Source: Kitasatospora cineracea
GTDB taxonomy: Bacteria; Actinomycetota; Actinomycetes; Streptomycetales; Streptomycetaceae
Direction of reading: 5' to 3'
Length of the DNA: 64,000 nt
NCBI RefSeq assembly: GCF_003751605.1
Contig: NZ_RJVJ01000003.1
Coordinates: 620,001 to 684,000 of the forward strand
Shown piece by piece: positions 16,410 to 23,855 of the stretch. Position numbers and translations under genes: made by a program. How positions within the stretch are numbered: the first letter of the stretch is position 1; every line of letters begins with the position of its first letter. The notes under the pieces were generated by a model. That model was not told the origin of the DNA. It saw only the letters and a list, made by a program, of their open reading frames with translations, and did not search any database.

Positions 16410-17231
16410 TCAGAAGTGGATCATGTGCTGGAAGGAGGCCTCCGAGCTGCTGACCTTGAGGTGGCTGCGGGTGCCGTAGGCGAGGGGGTTGTTCCAGTTG
16501 TACTCCTCGACGTCGAAGGAGCCGTCGGAGTACACCGCGTTGACGTAGGCGACGTGGCCGTACACCCCGTGGGTGTCGTTGACGGCGATGGCGCCGACGG
16601 TGGGGGTCGTGTTGACGGTGATGCCGAGGCGGCGGGCGGCGTCGTCCCAGGTGGCGGCGTTGCCCCAGGTGGTGCCGCCGTAGGAGTTGCTGAAGTTCGG
16701 GACGCCGAGGCGGCTGGCGATCCGGTAGGCCGCGAAGGCGGTGCAGTTGTTGGCGGCGAAGCCGCGGGTGCCGTGGTCGAAGTCGTTGGTGGGGCTCTGG
16801 TTGCCGCCGCTGCTGCTGAGGAACTGGTGGGAGGCGTTGTTGTTCTTCAGGGTGGCGTTGAGGTTGCCCTTGGCGCCGGGGGCGAAGTCCTGGCTGGCAC
16901 CGGCGTAGCCGCTGTTGTAGTAGACGCGGACGGTGTGCCCGGTGCGGTTCCACACCGACGCGGCGTTGTTCTTGACGCAGATGCCCTGGCCGGCGCCAGC
17001 GCTCTTGAAGTCGTAGCAGGTCGGCTGGGTGGCCCCGAGGTCGCTGATCGATCCGGTGAAGTCGGAGACCGAACCGGCCTCGTCGCTGTTGTAGTAGTAG
17101 CAGAACTCGCCGGAGTCGCAGACCCCGTCGCGGGACGCGGCGAAGGCGGGGGCGGAGGTGGCGGCGACGAGGGGGACGGACAGGGCCAGTGCGGTGCCGA
17201 CGACGGTGAGCGTGGTGCGTATGTTCTTCAT
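16410..17231 (-). CDS. Secreted peptidase-inhibitor-I36 / CHAP domain protein
   Basis: The 273-residue precursor starts at ATG 17231 (MKNIRTT) with a Sec signal ending near residue 31 (PAFAAS). Residues about 35-140 match peptidase inhibitor family I36, with GEFCYYYNSDEAGSVSDF and paired cysteines. Residues about 160-273 are a CHAP domain with catalytic Cys in NNCTAFAAYR and His in YGHVAYVNAV, so it is a probable amidase or endopeptidase of peptidoglycan. The fusion suggests a secreted wall hydrolase with a binding or self-protecting module. It sits in a run of three secreted wall-associated genes on the same strand. An 8-bp tandem repeat lies upstream. Confidence 0.85.
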   Translation of the reverse strand: MKNIRTTLTVVGTALALSVPLVAATSAPAFAASRDGVCDSGEFCYYYNSDEAGSVSDFTGSISDLGATQPTCYDFKSAGAGQGICVKNNAASVWNRTGHTVRVYYNSGYAGASQDFAPGAKGNLNATLKNNNASHQFLSSSGGNQSPTNDFDHGTRGFAANNCTAFAAYRIASRLGVPNFSNSYGGTTWGNAATWDDAARRLGITVNTTPTVGAIAVNDTHGVYGHVAYVNAVYSDGSFDVEEYNWNNPLAYGTRSHLKVSSSEASFQHMIHF

Positions 17232-17280
17232 GGTTCTCTCTTCTCGCTTCTCGTGGCGTGCGTTCGCGGTGTGAGTTCGT

Positions 17281-17320
17281 GACGTGCGGACATGCGGACG
17301 TGCGGACGTGCGGACGTGCG
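17281..17320. repeat. 8-bp tandem repeat, five units
   Basis: Five consecutive units of GACGTGCG (the second is GACATGCG) lie 50-90 bases upstream of the CHAP gene start, in the region where its promoter must be. The copy number could vary by slippage. Confidence 0.85.
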
Positions 17321-17371
17321 GAGGCGCGGTCGACGGGTGCTCAGGTCGTGCCGGGGCGGTGCCGCGCGCGG

Positions 17372-18280
17372 TCAGTGGGTGCGCTGGTACTGCTCCCAGG
17401 TCTGGATGGGGATGCGGGGGCCGTCGTCGGCGGCGTGGTTGGCCAGGCCGTTGAGGCCGAGGTAGTAGTCCCCGGTCTGGTTCTGGGCCTGGGTGGCCAG
17501 GTCGGTGTCGCTGATCGCCGCGGCGTGGATGTGCCACGGCCAGTTGCCCTGGGTGGGGTTGCGGACCCAGGCGGCGAACCCGACCTGGCGCAGCGCCCGG
17601 GCGACGGCGGTGCGGGTGGTGCTGGACATGCCGTCGACGTTGATGTCCACCACGCCGCCGCCGTCGTGGGTGCCGGCGGAGGTGGGATCGCCACCGGGGT
17701 TGTAGGAGCCCTGGTCCAGGGTGAGGTGGAAGCCCAGGAGGCGTTCGGCTTCGGTCAGCATGTTCTGGGTGCGGGTGTCGACGGTGTACCCGTCGCGCTG
17801 CAGCCGCGCGCCGGGCCCGATCTGGTGGGTGACGGTGAACCGGCCCTGTCCGAGTGCGGCGAGGGAGGAGGCGCCGGGCAGCCCGTTGGCGTCCAGGCCG
17901 CTGTAGCCGAGGGAACGCTGGAAGGCGGCGTAGGCGGCGATGGTGGTGGTGCCGAAGTACCCGTCCACCCAACGGGCGTCGAGGAGGTTGCGGGCCTGCA
18001 GGGCCTGCTCGACGGCCAGCACCGAGTCCTTGGCCCCCGGGGTCAGCGTGTTGTCGGCTCGCCGGGGATCGATCTGGGCCGCCAGCACGGTGGCCTCCAT
18101 GTCCACCACGGGCAGCGTGGTGACGGCGGCGGCCGCCGACGCCCCGGCCGGGGACGGTGGTGGTGCCGCGTGGGCCTGTGCGGCGCTCAACAGCAGGCCG
18201 CTCAGGACGGCGGCGGCGGTGAGCAGCCGGCTCGCGCGGTTCCGGGTCGCGGTGCTCCGGGTCGTGGTGACGGGTGCCAT
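17372..18280 (-). CDS. Secreted peptidoglycan-binding protein with M15-like carboxypeptidase domain
   Basis: The 302-residue precursor has a signal peptide through about residue 39 (AAQAHAAP). Residues about 75-145 form a PG_binding_1-like helical domain (VEQALQARNLL, WVDGYFGTTTIAAYAAFQ, GLPGASSLAALG). Residues about 175-285 carry a zinc-peptidase pattern typical of M15 D-Ala-D-Ala carboxypeptidases: SAGTHDGGGVVDI supplies His and Asp, and WPWHIHAAA supplies the late His pair. It is presumably exported to the wall and trims or binds peptidoglycan. It lies upstream of the CHAP gene on the same strand with a 140-base gap containing the tandem repeat. Confidence 0.8.
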   Translation of the reverse strand: MAPVTTTRSTATRNRASRLLTAAAVLSGLLLSAAQAHAAPPPSPAGASAAAAVTTLPVVDMEATVLAAQIDPRRADNTLTPGAKDSVLAVEQALQARNLLDARWVDGYFGTTTIAAYAAFQRSLGYSGLDANGLPGASSLAALGQGRFTVTHQIGPGARLQRDGYTVDTRTQNMLTEAERLLGFHLTLDQGSYNPGGDPTSAGTHDGGGVVDINVDGMSSTTRTAVARALRQVGFAAWVRNPTQGNWPWHIHAAAISDTDLATQAQNQTGDYYLGLNGLANHAADDGPRIPIQTWEQYQRTH

Positions 18281-18375
18281 GCGGTGGTTCCTTCCGGTGG
18301 GGTGTGGAGGGTCGGCCCTGCTCCCGTATCGGCGCCGGGCAGCGGGCGGCTAAGGGATCCGGACCAGGGCGGCGG

Positions 18376-18810
18376 TCAGCAGCGGACGTCGGTCTTGACG
18401 GCGACGTCGCCCGAGTAGGGGATGGGGCCGGTGCCGTTCCAGCCGAGGGCCTGGGTGCACTGCGACAGGGTGGCGGCGCCGGAGGACCAGATCTCCACGA
18501 CGTTGCGGTCGCACTGGGGGTCCTGGACGTCGTGCCCGCCGTTGGTGACGATGGCCGCGCACACGTTCCAACTGCTGTGGGTGGACCGGTAGCCCTCCCA
18601 CACGTACAGGTAGGAGTAGTTCTTCCCGCAGCCCTTGTACTGCTTCACCGAGGCCATGGTCTGCCCGCCGACGTTGAGGTAGGCGGTGCTGCCGATCTGC
18701 GTGACGCTGGAACAGCCGGACGTGGTGGAGGCGCTTGCGGTCCCGGGAACGGCGACGAGCATCGGCACGGCGAGGGCGGCGACGGTGGCGAGCTTGGCGA
18801 AGACGGACAT
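18376..18810 (-). CDS. Small secreted Cys-containing protein of unknown function
   Basis: The 144-residue precursor starts at ATG 18810 behind GAAAGAAGG. A signal peptide of about 28 residues (MSVFAKLATVAALAVPMLVA, ending ASAST) precedes a mature domain of about 115 residues with six cysteines in pairs (GCSS, KGCGKN, NVCAA, PQCDR, SQCTQ, final RC). Aromatic motifs such as YSYLYVWEGYRSTHSSW recur. I do not recognise the family. The Cys spacing suggests three disulfides and an extracellular life. It belongs to the same-strand cluster of secreted proteins. Three 11-bp direct repeats lie upstream. Confidence 0.75.
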   Translation of the reverse strand: MSVFAKLATVAALAVPMLVAVPGTASASTTSGCSSVTQIGSTAYLNVGGQTMASVKQYKGCGKNYSYLYVWEGYRSTHSSWNVCAAIVTNGGHDVQDPQCDRNVVEIWSSGAATLSQCTQALGWNGTGPIPYSGDVAVKTDVRC

Positions 18811-18889
18811 GGCGAACAGCCTTCTTTCGGGAAAAGGGAATGGAGGAGGTGCTCCCGGCCGTCGCCAGGGCATTGGGGCGGGCTTTCCC

Positions 18890-18922
18890 CGCACGAATTG
18901 CGCACGAATTCCGCACGGATTA
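18890..18922. repeat. Three 11-bp direct repeats upstream of a secreted-protein gene
   Basis: CGCACGAATTG, CGCACGAATTC and CGCACGGATTA follow each other without gaps about 80 bases upstream of the gene starting at 18810. An 11-bp period places the units on one face of the helix, as in OmpR/SARP-type binding arrays. Confidence 0.7.
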
Positions 18923-19020
18923 CGCGAGTTCGGGCGGGAGCGGACCGGCGGTTCTCGATCTCCCGGCACGACTGCACCCAGGTGCGCGGGTGCTCGGCTC
19001 AAGTGCTCGGGAGAGAGGTC

Positions 19021-19290
19021 CTACGCGGGGACGAGGTGCCAGCCGCGCAGGGACGGCGCGTGCCGCAGCGCGCGTTCGCAGACGCGGCGCAGGTTCGCAA
19101 CCGCCGCGTCCGGAGTGTCCGCGATGATCGCGGCAGCGATGCGGTAGAGGTCGGGGTCGACGCGGGTGCGGATGTGCTCGACCCGGTCTTCGGGCCGGCT
19201 GTGGACCCAGATCAGATCGGTGACCGTTTCGGCCGTCAGCTGCGACGGCGCCGGGTCAGGACGGGCGAGAGCCACTGCGACCAGGTGCAC
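19021..19290 (-). CDS. Small cytoplasmic protein downstream of secreted peptide, unknown function
   Basis: The 89-residue frame begins at GTG 19290, nine bases after the stop of the 57-residue peptide gene, so the two are probably cotranscribed. The protein is helical and charged with no signal peptide: LTAETVTDLIWVHSRPEDRV, then ADTPDAAVANLRRVCERALR. Codon third positions are G/C as expected for a real gene. I do not recognise the family. Its position suggests a partner of the peptide, such as an immunity, processing or response protein, but this is inference. Confidence 0.6.
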   Translation of the reverse strand: MHLVAVALARPDPAPSQLTAETVTDLIWVHSRPEDRVEHIRTRVDPDLYRIAAAIIADTPDAAVANLRRVCERALRHAPSLRGWHLVPA

Positions 19291-19299
19291 GGGACCCCG

Positions 19300-19473
19300 T
19301 CAACTCTGCGCGGGTGGGGCGGGATGCGCGCTGTCCCAGTCGAAGCCCGAGGCGATGACGGTGCGTCGGGCGCCCGAGTGGTCCGCGACGGCGCTGCCTA
19401 CGGCGGCGGCGCCCAGGCCGGCGGTGAATGCCACGACCAGAGCAGTGCATGCGATGCGTATCGAGTGAGCCAC
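19300..19473 (-). CDS. 57-residue secreted peptide precursor, candidate signal peptide
   Basis: The gene starts at GTG 19473 with GGAG ten bases upstream. The precursor has a short basic start (MAHSIR), a hydrophobic core (IACTALVVAFTAGLGAAAVG) and a likely cleavage after SAVA, leaving about 27 residues that include VIASGFDWDSAHPAPPAQS. It is divergent from a TrmB/LuxR-type regulator and followed by an 89-residue gene. Small exported peptides paired with a dedicated regulator suggest cell-cell signalling, but nothing in the sequence proves this. A simple small secreted protein is the alternative. Confidence 0.6.
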   Translation of the reverse strand: MAHSIRIACTALVVAFTAGLGAAAVGSAVADHSGARRTVIASGFDWDSAHPAPPAQS

Positions 19474-19632
19474 GACTGTTCTCTCCTGCTTCGTCACTGA
19501 TGCCGTGCCGGTGAAATGGTTCGCGGAACTCGCCCCGTTTTCGTGGTGTTCTCCGCTGCTGAGGAAGAGCTTGCCGTCCGGGGAAGGCGATGTCACGGCC
19601 GTACGGCTGGCATCAAGTCACTCGGCATCTAC

Positions 19633-19660
19633 GTGCCAGATCATCTGTGTGCCGGATCAT
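19633..19660. promoter_or_regulatory. Direct repeat in peptide/regulator intergenic region
   Basis: GTGCCAGATCAT (19633-19644) and GTGCCGGATCAT (19649-19660) differ at one base and are 16 bp apart. They lie in the 263-bp gap between the divergent peptide and regulator genes, about 80 bases before the regulator start, and could be its operator. Confidence 0.45.
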
Positions 19661-19736
19661 TTCGTCTGCAGAGGCATTGCGCCCCCACCCGCCGCGCACC
19701 GATGATGATGATCTTCGACACGGAGGGGACGGCGCG

Positions 19737-20711
19737 GTGTTGCAAGCACTCGGACTGAACGCACTGACGGAGGGTGTCTACCGGAGCCTGCTGGCCGAAC
19801 CGGACTGGGGAGTCGACCGGATCGCCGCCAACCTGCACCTGCCGGAGGCAGAGGTGCGCGAAGCACTCGACGAACTACTGGAACTGACGCTCCTTCGGCC
19901 CGCGGCCGACTCCCACACGCTACGGGCCGTCAGCCCGGAGGTCGGACTGACCAGGCTGCTCGCCCGCAACCAGAACCAACTGCTCTTCCGCCAGCAGCAG
20001 TTGGAGAGCGCCCGGACCGCGATCGCCGCCCTCTCCGCCGAGTACATCGACCGGCGACCCGATGACGAGATGGTCCTGCGACTGGACTCCCTCGAAGCCG
20101 TCCGCGACCGCCTGGAGGAACTCGCGGCGACCGCGACCCGGGAGTGCCTGTCCCTGATGCGCGGGGGAGCCGTCCGCCCCGACTCCATCCAGGCCGGCAA
20201 ACACCCCAACCAGCTCGCGCTGGAACGCGGAGTGGTCATCCGCAGCATCTTCCAGGACAGCTTCCGCAACGACCCCGACACCCTGCGCTACGCCCGCTGG
20301 CTGGCCGATCTGGGCGGTCTGACCCGCACCGTCCCGCTCCTGCCGATCCGCCTGGTCATCGTCGACCGCAGCATCGCCCTGATCCCGACCGACCCCAGCG
20401 ACGGCCGCCGCGGCGCACTGGAACTGCACGGCGAAGCCCTCATCCAGCCCCTGTGCGCCCTGTTCGACGAACTGTGGCGCAGCGGAACCGAGTTCGGCCG
20501 CCCCGCCCCCCGCGACGACCAGGACCTCACCGGATCCGAACGCGCCCTGCTCAAACTCCTGGGCGAAGGCCACACCGACGAGTCCGCCGGCCGCAAACTC
20601 GGCCTCTCCCTGCGGACCGTGCGCCGGATGATGCAGGACCTGATGAACCGCCTGGGCGCCGAGAGCCGCTTCCAGGCGGGGGCCCAAGCCGTACGGAAGG
20701 ACTGGCTGTGA
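19737..20711 (+). CDS. TrmB-like/LuxR-type helix-turn-helix regulator
   Basis: The 324-residue protein starts at GTG 19737, eight bases after GGAGGGG. Residues 1-65 are a TrmB-like winged helix (LNALTEGVYRSLLAEP, DRIAANLHLPEAEVREALDE). A coiled segment follows (LLFRQQQLESARTAIAALSA). A PLD/TrmB-sensor-like middle domain (about 130-240) contains LERGVVIRSIFQDSF and LPIRLVIVDRSIALIP. The C-terminus (about 260-324) is a LuxR helix-turn-helix (LLKLLGEGHTDESAGRKLGL, SLRTVRRMMQDLMNRLGA). Such regulators occur in many copies in streptomycetes, often beside small ORFs. It is divergent from the 57-residue peptide and may sense it. Confidence 0.85.
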   Translation: MLQALGLNALTEGVYRSLLAEPDWGVDRIAANLHLPEAEVREALDELLELTLLRPAADSHTLRAVSPEVGLTRLLARNQNQLLFRQQQLESARTAIAALSAEYIDRRPDDEMVLRLDSLEAVRDRLEELAATATRECLSLMRGGAVRPDSIQAGKHPNQLALERGVVIRSIFQDSFRNDPDTLRYARWLADLGGLTRTVPLLPIRLVIVDRSIALIPTDPSDGRRGALELHGEALIQPLCALFDELWRSGTEFGRPAPRDDQDLTGSERALLKLLGEGHTDESAGRKLGLSLRTVRRMMQDLMNRLGAESRFQAGAQAVRKDWL

Positions 20712-20862
20712 CCCCGCACCGGCCGCACCGGCCGCTCCGCAGCGCAGGCCGCACCGGACGGCCGACGAACTGACGGCCTGTCGGCGAGCCGGACTCGGTG
20801 GTTGACTCTTCCCCTCGGGGGCGGTCCTGACCCGCTCCGGGACGAGCGGAAGGTGCCACGGG

Positions 20863-22464
20863 GTGGATTCTGGAACGCTGTTGGGACAGCGGTACCGGCT
20901 GACGGAGCGGCTGGGACGCGGTGGCATGGGGGAGGTCTGGGCGGCGCACGACGAGCAGCTGCGCCGCACCGTGGCGGTGAAGATCGTGCTCGCGGCACTC
21001 GGCAGCGACCCGGAGCTGCTCGCCTCGCTGCGGCACGAGGCCCGCACCGTCGCCGCGCTCCAGCACCCCGGCATCACGGTGGTCCACGACATCGGCGACA
21101 GCGACGGCCACCCGTACGTCGTCATGGAACGCCTGGAGGGCCAGACCTTCGCCGACCTGCTCCGCCGGCACCCGGGGGGCCTGGCCCCGGACCGCGCGGC
21201 GGCCCTGATGGCCCAGGTCGCCGACGCGCTCGACCACGCCCACCGCAAGGGCGTGGTGCACCGCGACATCAAACCCGCCAACCTGATGCACCTCGACCAG
21301 GACACCGCGAAGATCCTCGACTTCGGGATCGCCAGCTACACCGAGGCCACCGCGCACCTCAGCTCCACCGGCGTCGTCATCGGCTCCGCCCCCTACATAC
21401 CGCCCGAGCAGTGGATGGGGCACAAGGCCACCCCCCGCTCCGACATGTACGCCTTCGGCGCGACCCTGCACACCCTGCTGACCGGCACCCACCCCTTCCC
21501 CGGCCCCACCTTCGCCGCCTGGATGCGCCAACACCTGGACACCGAACCACCCCGCCTCGAAGGCGTCCCCGCACCACTGGCCGACCTCGTCCGACGACTC
21601 CTCGCCAAGGACCCCGCCCAGCGCCCGTCCGCGGCACAGACCGCCCAGGCCCTCACCGAACTCCGCGAACAACGCCCCACCACCTACACCCCGACCGAGC
21701 GGGAACCCGCCCCGATGGACCCGCCGCAGCAAGCGAAACCGGCCAAACCCCGGCGCAGCCCGGACCGGCGGAAGAAGCCCCGACCGCCCACCGAGCGGCG
21801 GTCGATCGGACCGGACCGGTTCGCCACGGCAAGCGTCCCCAGGGGATCGGTGTCCGGGTCCGGCCTCGTCCTCGGGGCCGTGTTCGTGGCGGCAGCCGTC
21901 ATGATGGCGGTCAACTCGAAGTCCGACAGTTCCACCACGCTCGCGGACATCCTGGTCGTGGCGATCCTCGAACTGGGCATCGGGCTCTTCGGGCTCCTCT
22001 GCCTCTGGCTCTCCTTCTCCGGGCCGCTGGCCTGGCGGAAGTCCGTGGGAGTGGACTCCCACGGCGTGACGGTGGCCGTCCGCAGGGGGAGGTCGAGCGC
22101 GCAACTCCGGATCCCGTGGGCGGACATCGCCCGGATCTCGGTCGTCAACGCCCGACTGCACGGAAGGGAGATGCGCGGCGCCCCGGACCAGTCGATGGCC
22201 GCCATCACCGTTCAACGCACCCCCGGAGCAACGGAACCCGCGACCACCGCGACCGGAAACCCCAGCGCGAAGGCGAAACGCCTGGTCAGGCCCCGGACGT
22301 TCGACCGGACCGACAGGTTCGACGTGACGGACTGCCAGTTCCTCGCCGCCGGATCCGAATTCAGCGGCGACACGACCGGATGGGAGGCCGTGCGCGAACT
22401 CCTCAAGGAGAGCGACCGGTACTGCGACGAGAACGACTTCTGGAACGCCGTGCGGAAGCGGTAG
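20863..22464 (+). CDS. Membrane-anchored Ser/Thr protein kinase (PknB-like)
   Basis: The 533-residue protein starts at GTG 20863 after a GGAAGG site. The kinase domain covers about 8-270: P-loop GRGGMGEV, VAVKIV lysine, catalytic HRDIKPANL, DFG, and activation segment GSAPYIPPEQ. A Pro/Arg/Lys-rich linker (about 275-325) leads to two predicted membrane helices (about 330-350 and 365-395, GLVLGAVFVAAAVMMAV and ILELGIGLFGLLCLWL). After these comes a PH-like cytoplasmic or extracellular domain (VDSHGVTVAVRRG, IPWADIARISVV). No PASTA repeats are present. It follows the TrmB/LuxR regulator by 150 bases on the same strand; a functional link is not shown. Confidence 0.9.
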   Translation: MDSGTLLGQRYRLTERLGRGGMGEVWAAHDEQLRRTVAVKIVLAALGSDPELLASLRHEARTVAALQHPGITVVHDIGDSDGHPYVVMERLEGQTFADLLRRHPGGLAPDRAAALMAQVADALDHAHRKGVVHRDIKPANLMHLDQDTAKILDFGIASYTEATAHLSSTGVVIGSAPYIPPEQWMGHKATPRSDMYAFGATLHTLLTGTHPFPGPTFAAWMRQHLDTEPPRLEGVPAPLADLVRRLLAKDPAQRPSAAQTAQALTELREQRPTTYTPTEREPAPMDPPQQAKPAKPRRSPDRRKKPRPPTERRSIGPDRFATASVPRGSVSGSGLVLGAVFVAAAVMMAVNSKSDSSTTLADILVVAILELGIGLFGLLCLWLSFSGPLAWRKSVGVDSHGVTVAVRRGRSSAQLRIPWADIARISVVNARLHGREMRGAPDQSMAAITVQRTPGATEPATTATGNPSAKAKRLVRPRTFDRTDRFDVTDCQFLAAGSEFSGDTTGWEAVRELLKESDRYCDENDFWNAVRKR

Positions 22465-22592
22465 ACCCCGGGGACCCCTTTCCCTCCTGATCCGTGCGGC
22501 GTGCCCTCCGTGGGGGTCTGAGTTGCCTGACGGCACCGCGGCCTCCCGGCCTCCCGGATCCGTCCCGCCCGGCCATCAGACGGAGCACCTCC

Positions 22593-23143
22593 GTGAGCAC
22601 CCCGGACTTCACGGTCCTCGACCTGGACCTCCCCGTCGGGAGCAAGAACAAGACGGCGACCCCGGTGGCCGGCGAACGCGCGGCGCTGCTGGTCGTCCCC
22701 GGCCACCGCCTGCCCGGGGCGGCGGCCGACGTCACCGCCGTCACCGACACCCGCGAGTACCTGACCGCGTTCGCGGAGGAACTCGCCCGGGCCGCCGACG
22801 CCGCCGCGCTGACCGACGCCCTGGTCGAGCGCTACCCCGACCACGGCGTGCTGATCGCCCGCCGGCACCTCGCCTCCGCGGCCGACGACCTGGAGGCCCT
22901 GCGCGCCACGACGGCGCCTACGTCGTCGACGGCGAGAACGTCGTCGTCCTGGCCCGCTGCACCCCCGTCAACAAGGCCACCCGCCGCCCGACCGACGTGC
23001 GCGTCGCCCGCCACTTCGTCGTGTGCGGCGGCCGCATCGTCCGCTTCGAGCAGTTCGTCGACACCGCCGAGGTCCGCGACGCCATACCCGGGGGCGCTAT
23101 GACCGGTGAGGGCATGACCGGTGAGGCCCCCGAAGGCTATTGA
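22593..23143 (+). pseudogene. Mosaic remnant: MBL-fold hydrolase with internal deletion fused to SnoaL/NTF2-like C-terminus
   Basis: From GTG 22593 the frame reads STPDFTVLDLDLPVGSKNKT, a typical start of a QuiP-like metallo-beta-lactamase-fold protein. After GERAALLV it jumps straight to VVPGHRLPG and ALVERYPDHGVLIA, which are C-terminal elements of the same family. The whole metal-binding core (HxHxDH) is absent. At about 22900-22915 the coding frame changes, and DGAYVVDGENVVVLARCTP, HFVVCGGRIVRFEQFVDTA follows, the end of an NTF2/SnoaL-like protein. This looks like two deletion events joining two decayed genes. Stop of the second frame is at 23143. Confidence 0.65.
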
Positions 23144-23267
23144 CGTCGTGTCAGTTCATTTTCCCGTTCGCCCTCTTCGGGGCCGTGTCCTGCCTGATGA
23201 TGTTGTTGTCCTCGGGAAACCCCCTGGGCAGCTGGGTGGGTGGCCTGGTCGGGGGAAGGGGGCCGGT

Positions 23268-23666
23268 GTGGAGATGATCGACAGCACCGGCCTGCACGGC
23301 GGGCCCTGGCCGGAGTTGATGCCCGACGGCCGCCCGGTCCTGGTCGTCCCCGCCTGCCCTCACCGCCAGGTGCTCGCCGCGGACGGCTGGACCGGCCTCG
23401 ACACCCTCCAGCGCTCCGCCGACCCGCACCCCGGCTGGTCGGCCGTCCTGGACGACTACCGCCTGACCCTGCACCGCCCCGACGGCACCCTCTGGTTCGA
23501 CGGCCACATCCCCGCCGACCGCCACTGGCGCCGCCGCCTGCGCGACCACCACACCCTGCTCCTGATCACCGGCCCCTTCACCACCCCCTTCGACTTCCGC
23601 CCCGCCGCCCAGGCCGGACACCTCCTCCTGCTCACCACCCCCGCCCACCTCCACGGCGACCTGTAA
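23268..23666 (+). CDS. Hypothetical protein
   Basis: A 132-residue frame starts at GTG 23268 (ATG 23274 is the alternative), with GGAAGGGG seven bases before the GTG. The protein has no signal or membrane helix. It contains MPDGRPVLVVPACPHRQVL, TLHRPDGTLWFDGHIPADRH and LLITGPFTTPFDF, giving a beta-rich, His-rich small fold. Third positions are strongly G/C. I do not recognise a family. It converges with the aldo/keto reductase gene. Confidence 0.6.
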   Translation: MEMIDSTGLHGGPWPELMPDGRPVLVVPACPHRQVLAADGWTGLDTLQRSADPHPGWSAVLDDYRLTLHRPDGTLWFDGHIPADRHWRRRLRDHHTLLLITGPFTTPFDFRPAAQAGHLLLLTTPAHLHGDL

Positions 23667-23855
23667 CCCCGACCCGACCCCCGCCCCCACCCCCGCCTGC
23701 CGGGCAAACGGCACCGACACCGCCCCACCGGGTCCAGTACCGCCCTGATCGGCTCCGTCCACGCCCGGAGAGGGGCGCCGCGCCGGCCGATCGCAGGGCT
23801 GCGGAGGCAGGGCCCGGGGCCGCGGACTCGGGGAGAGCCCTGCGGCCGGCCGGGA

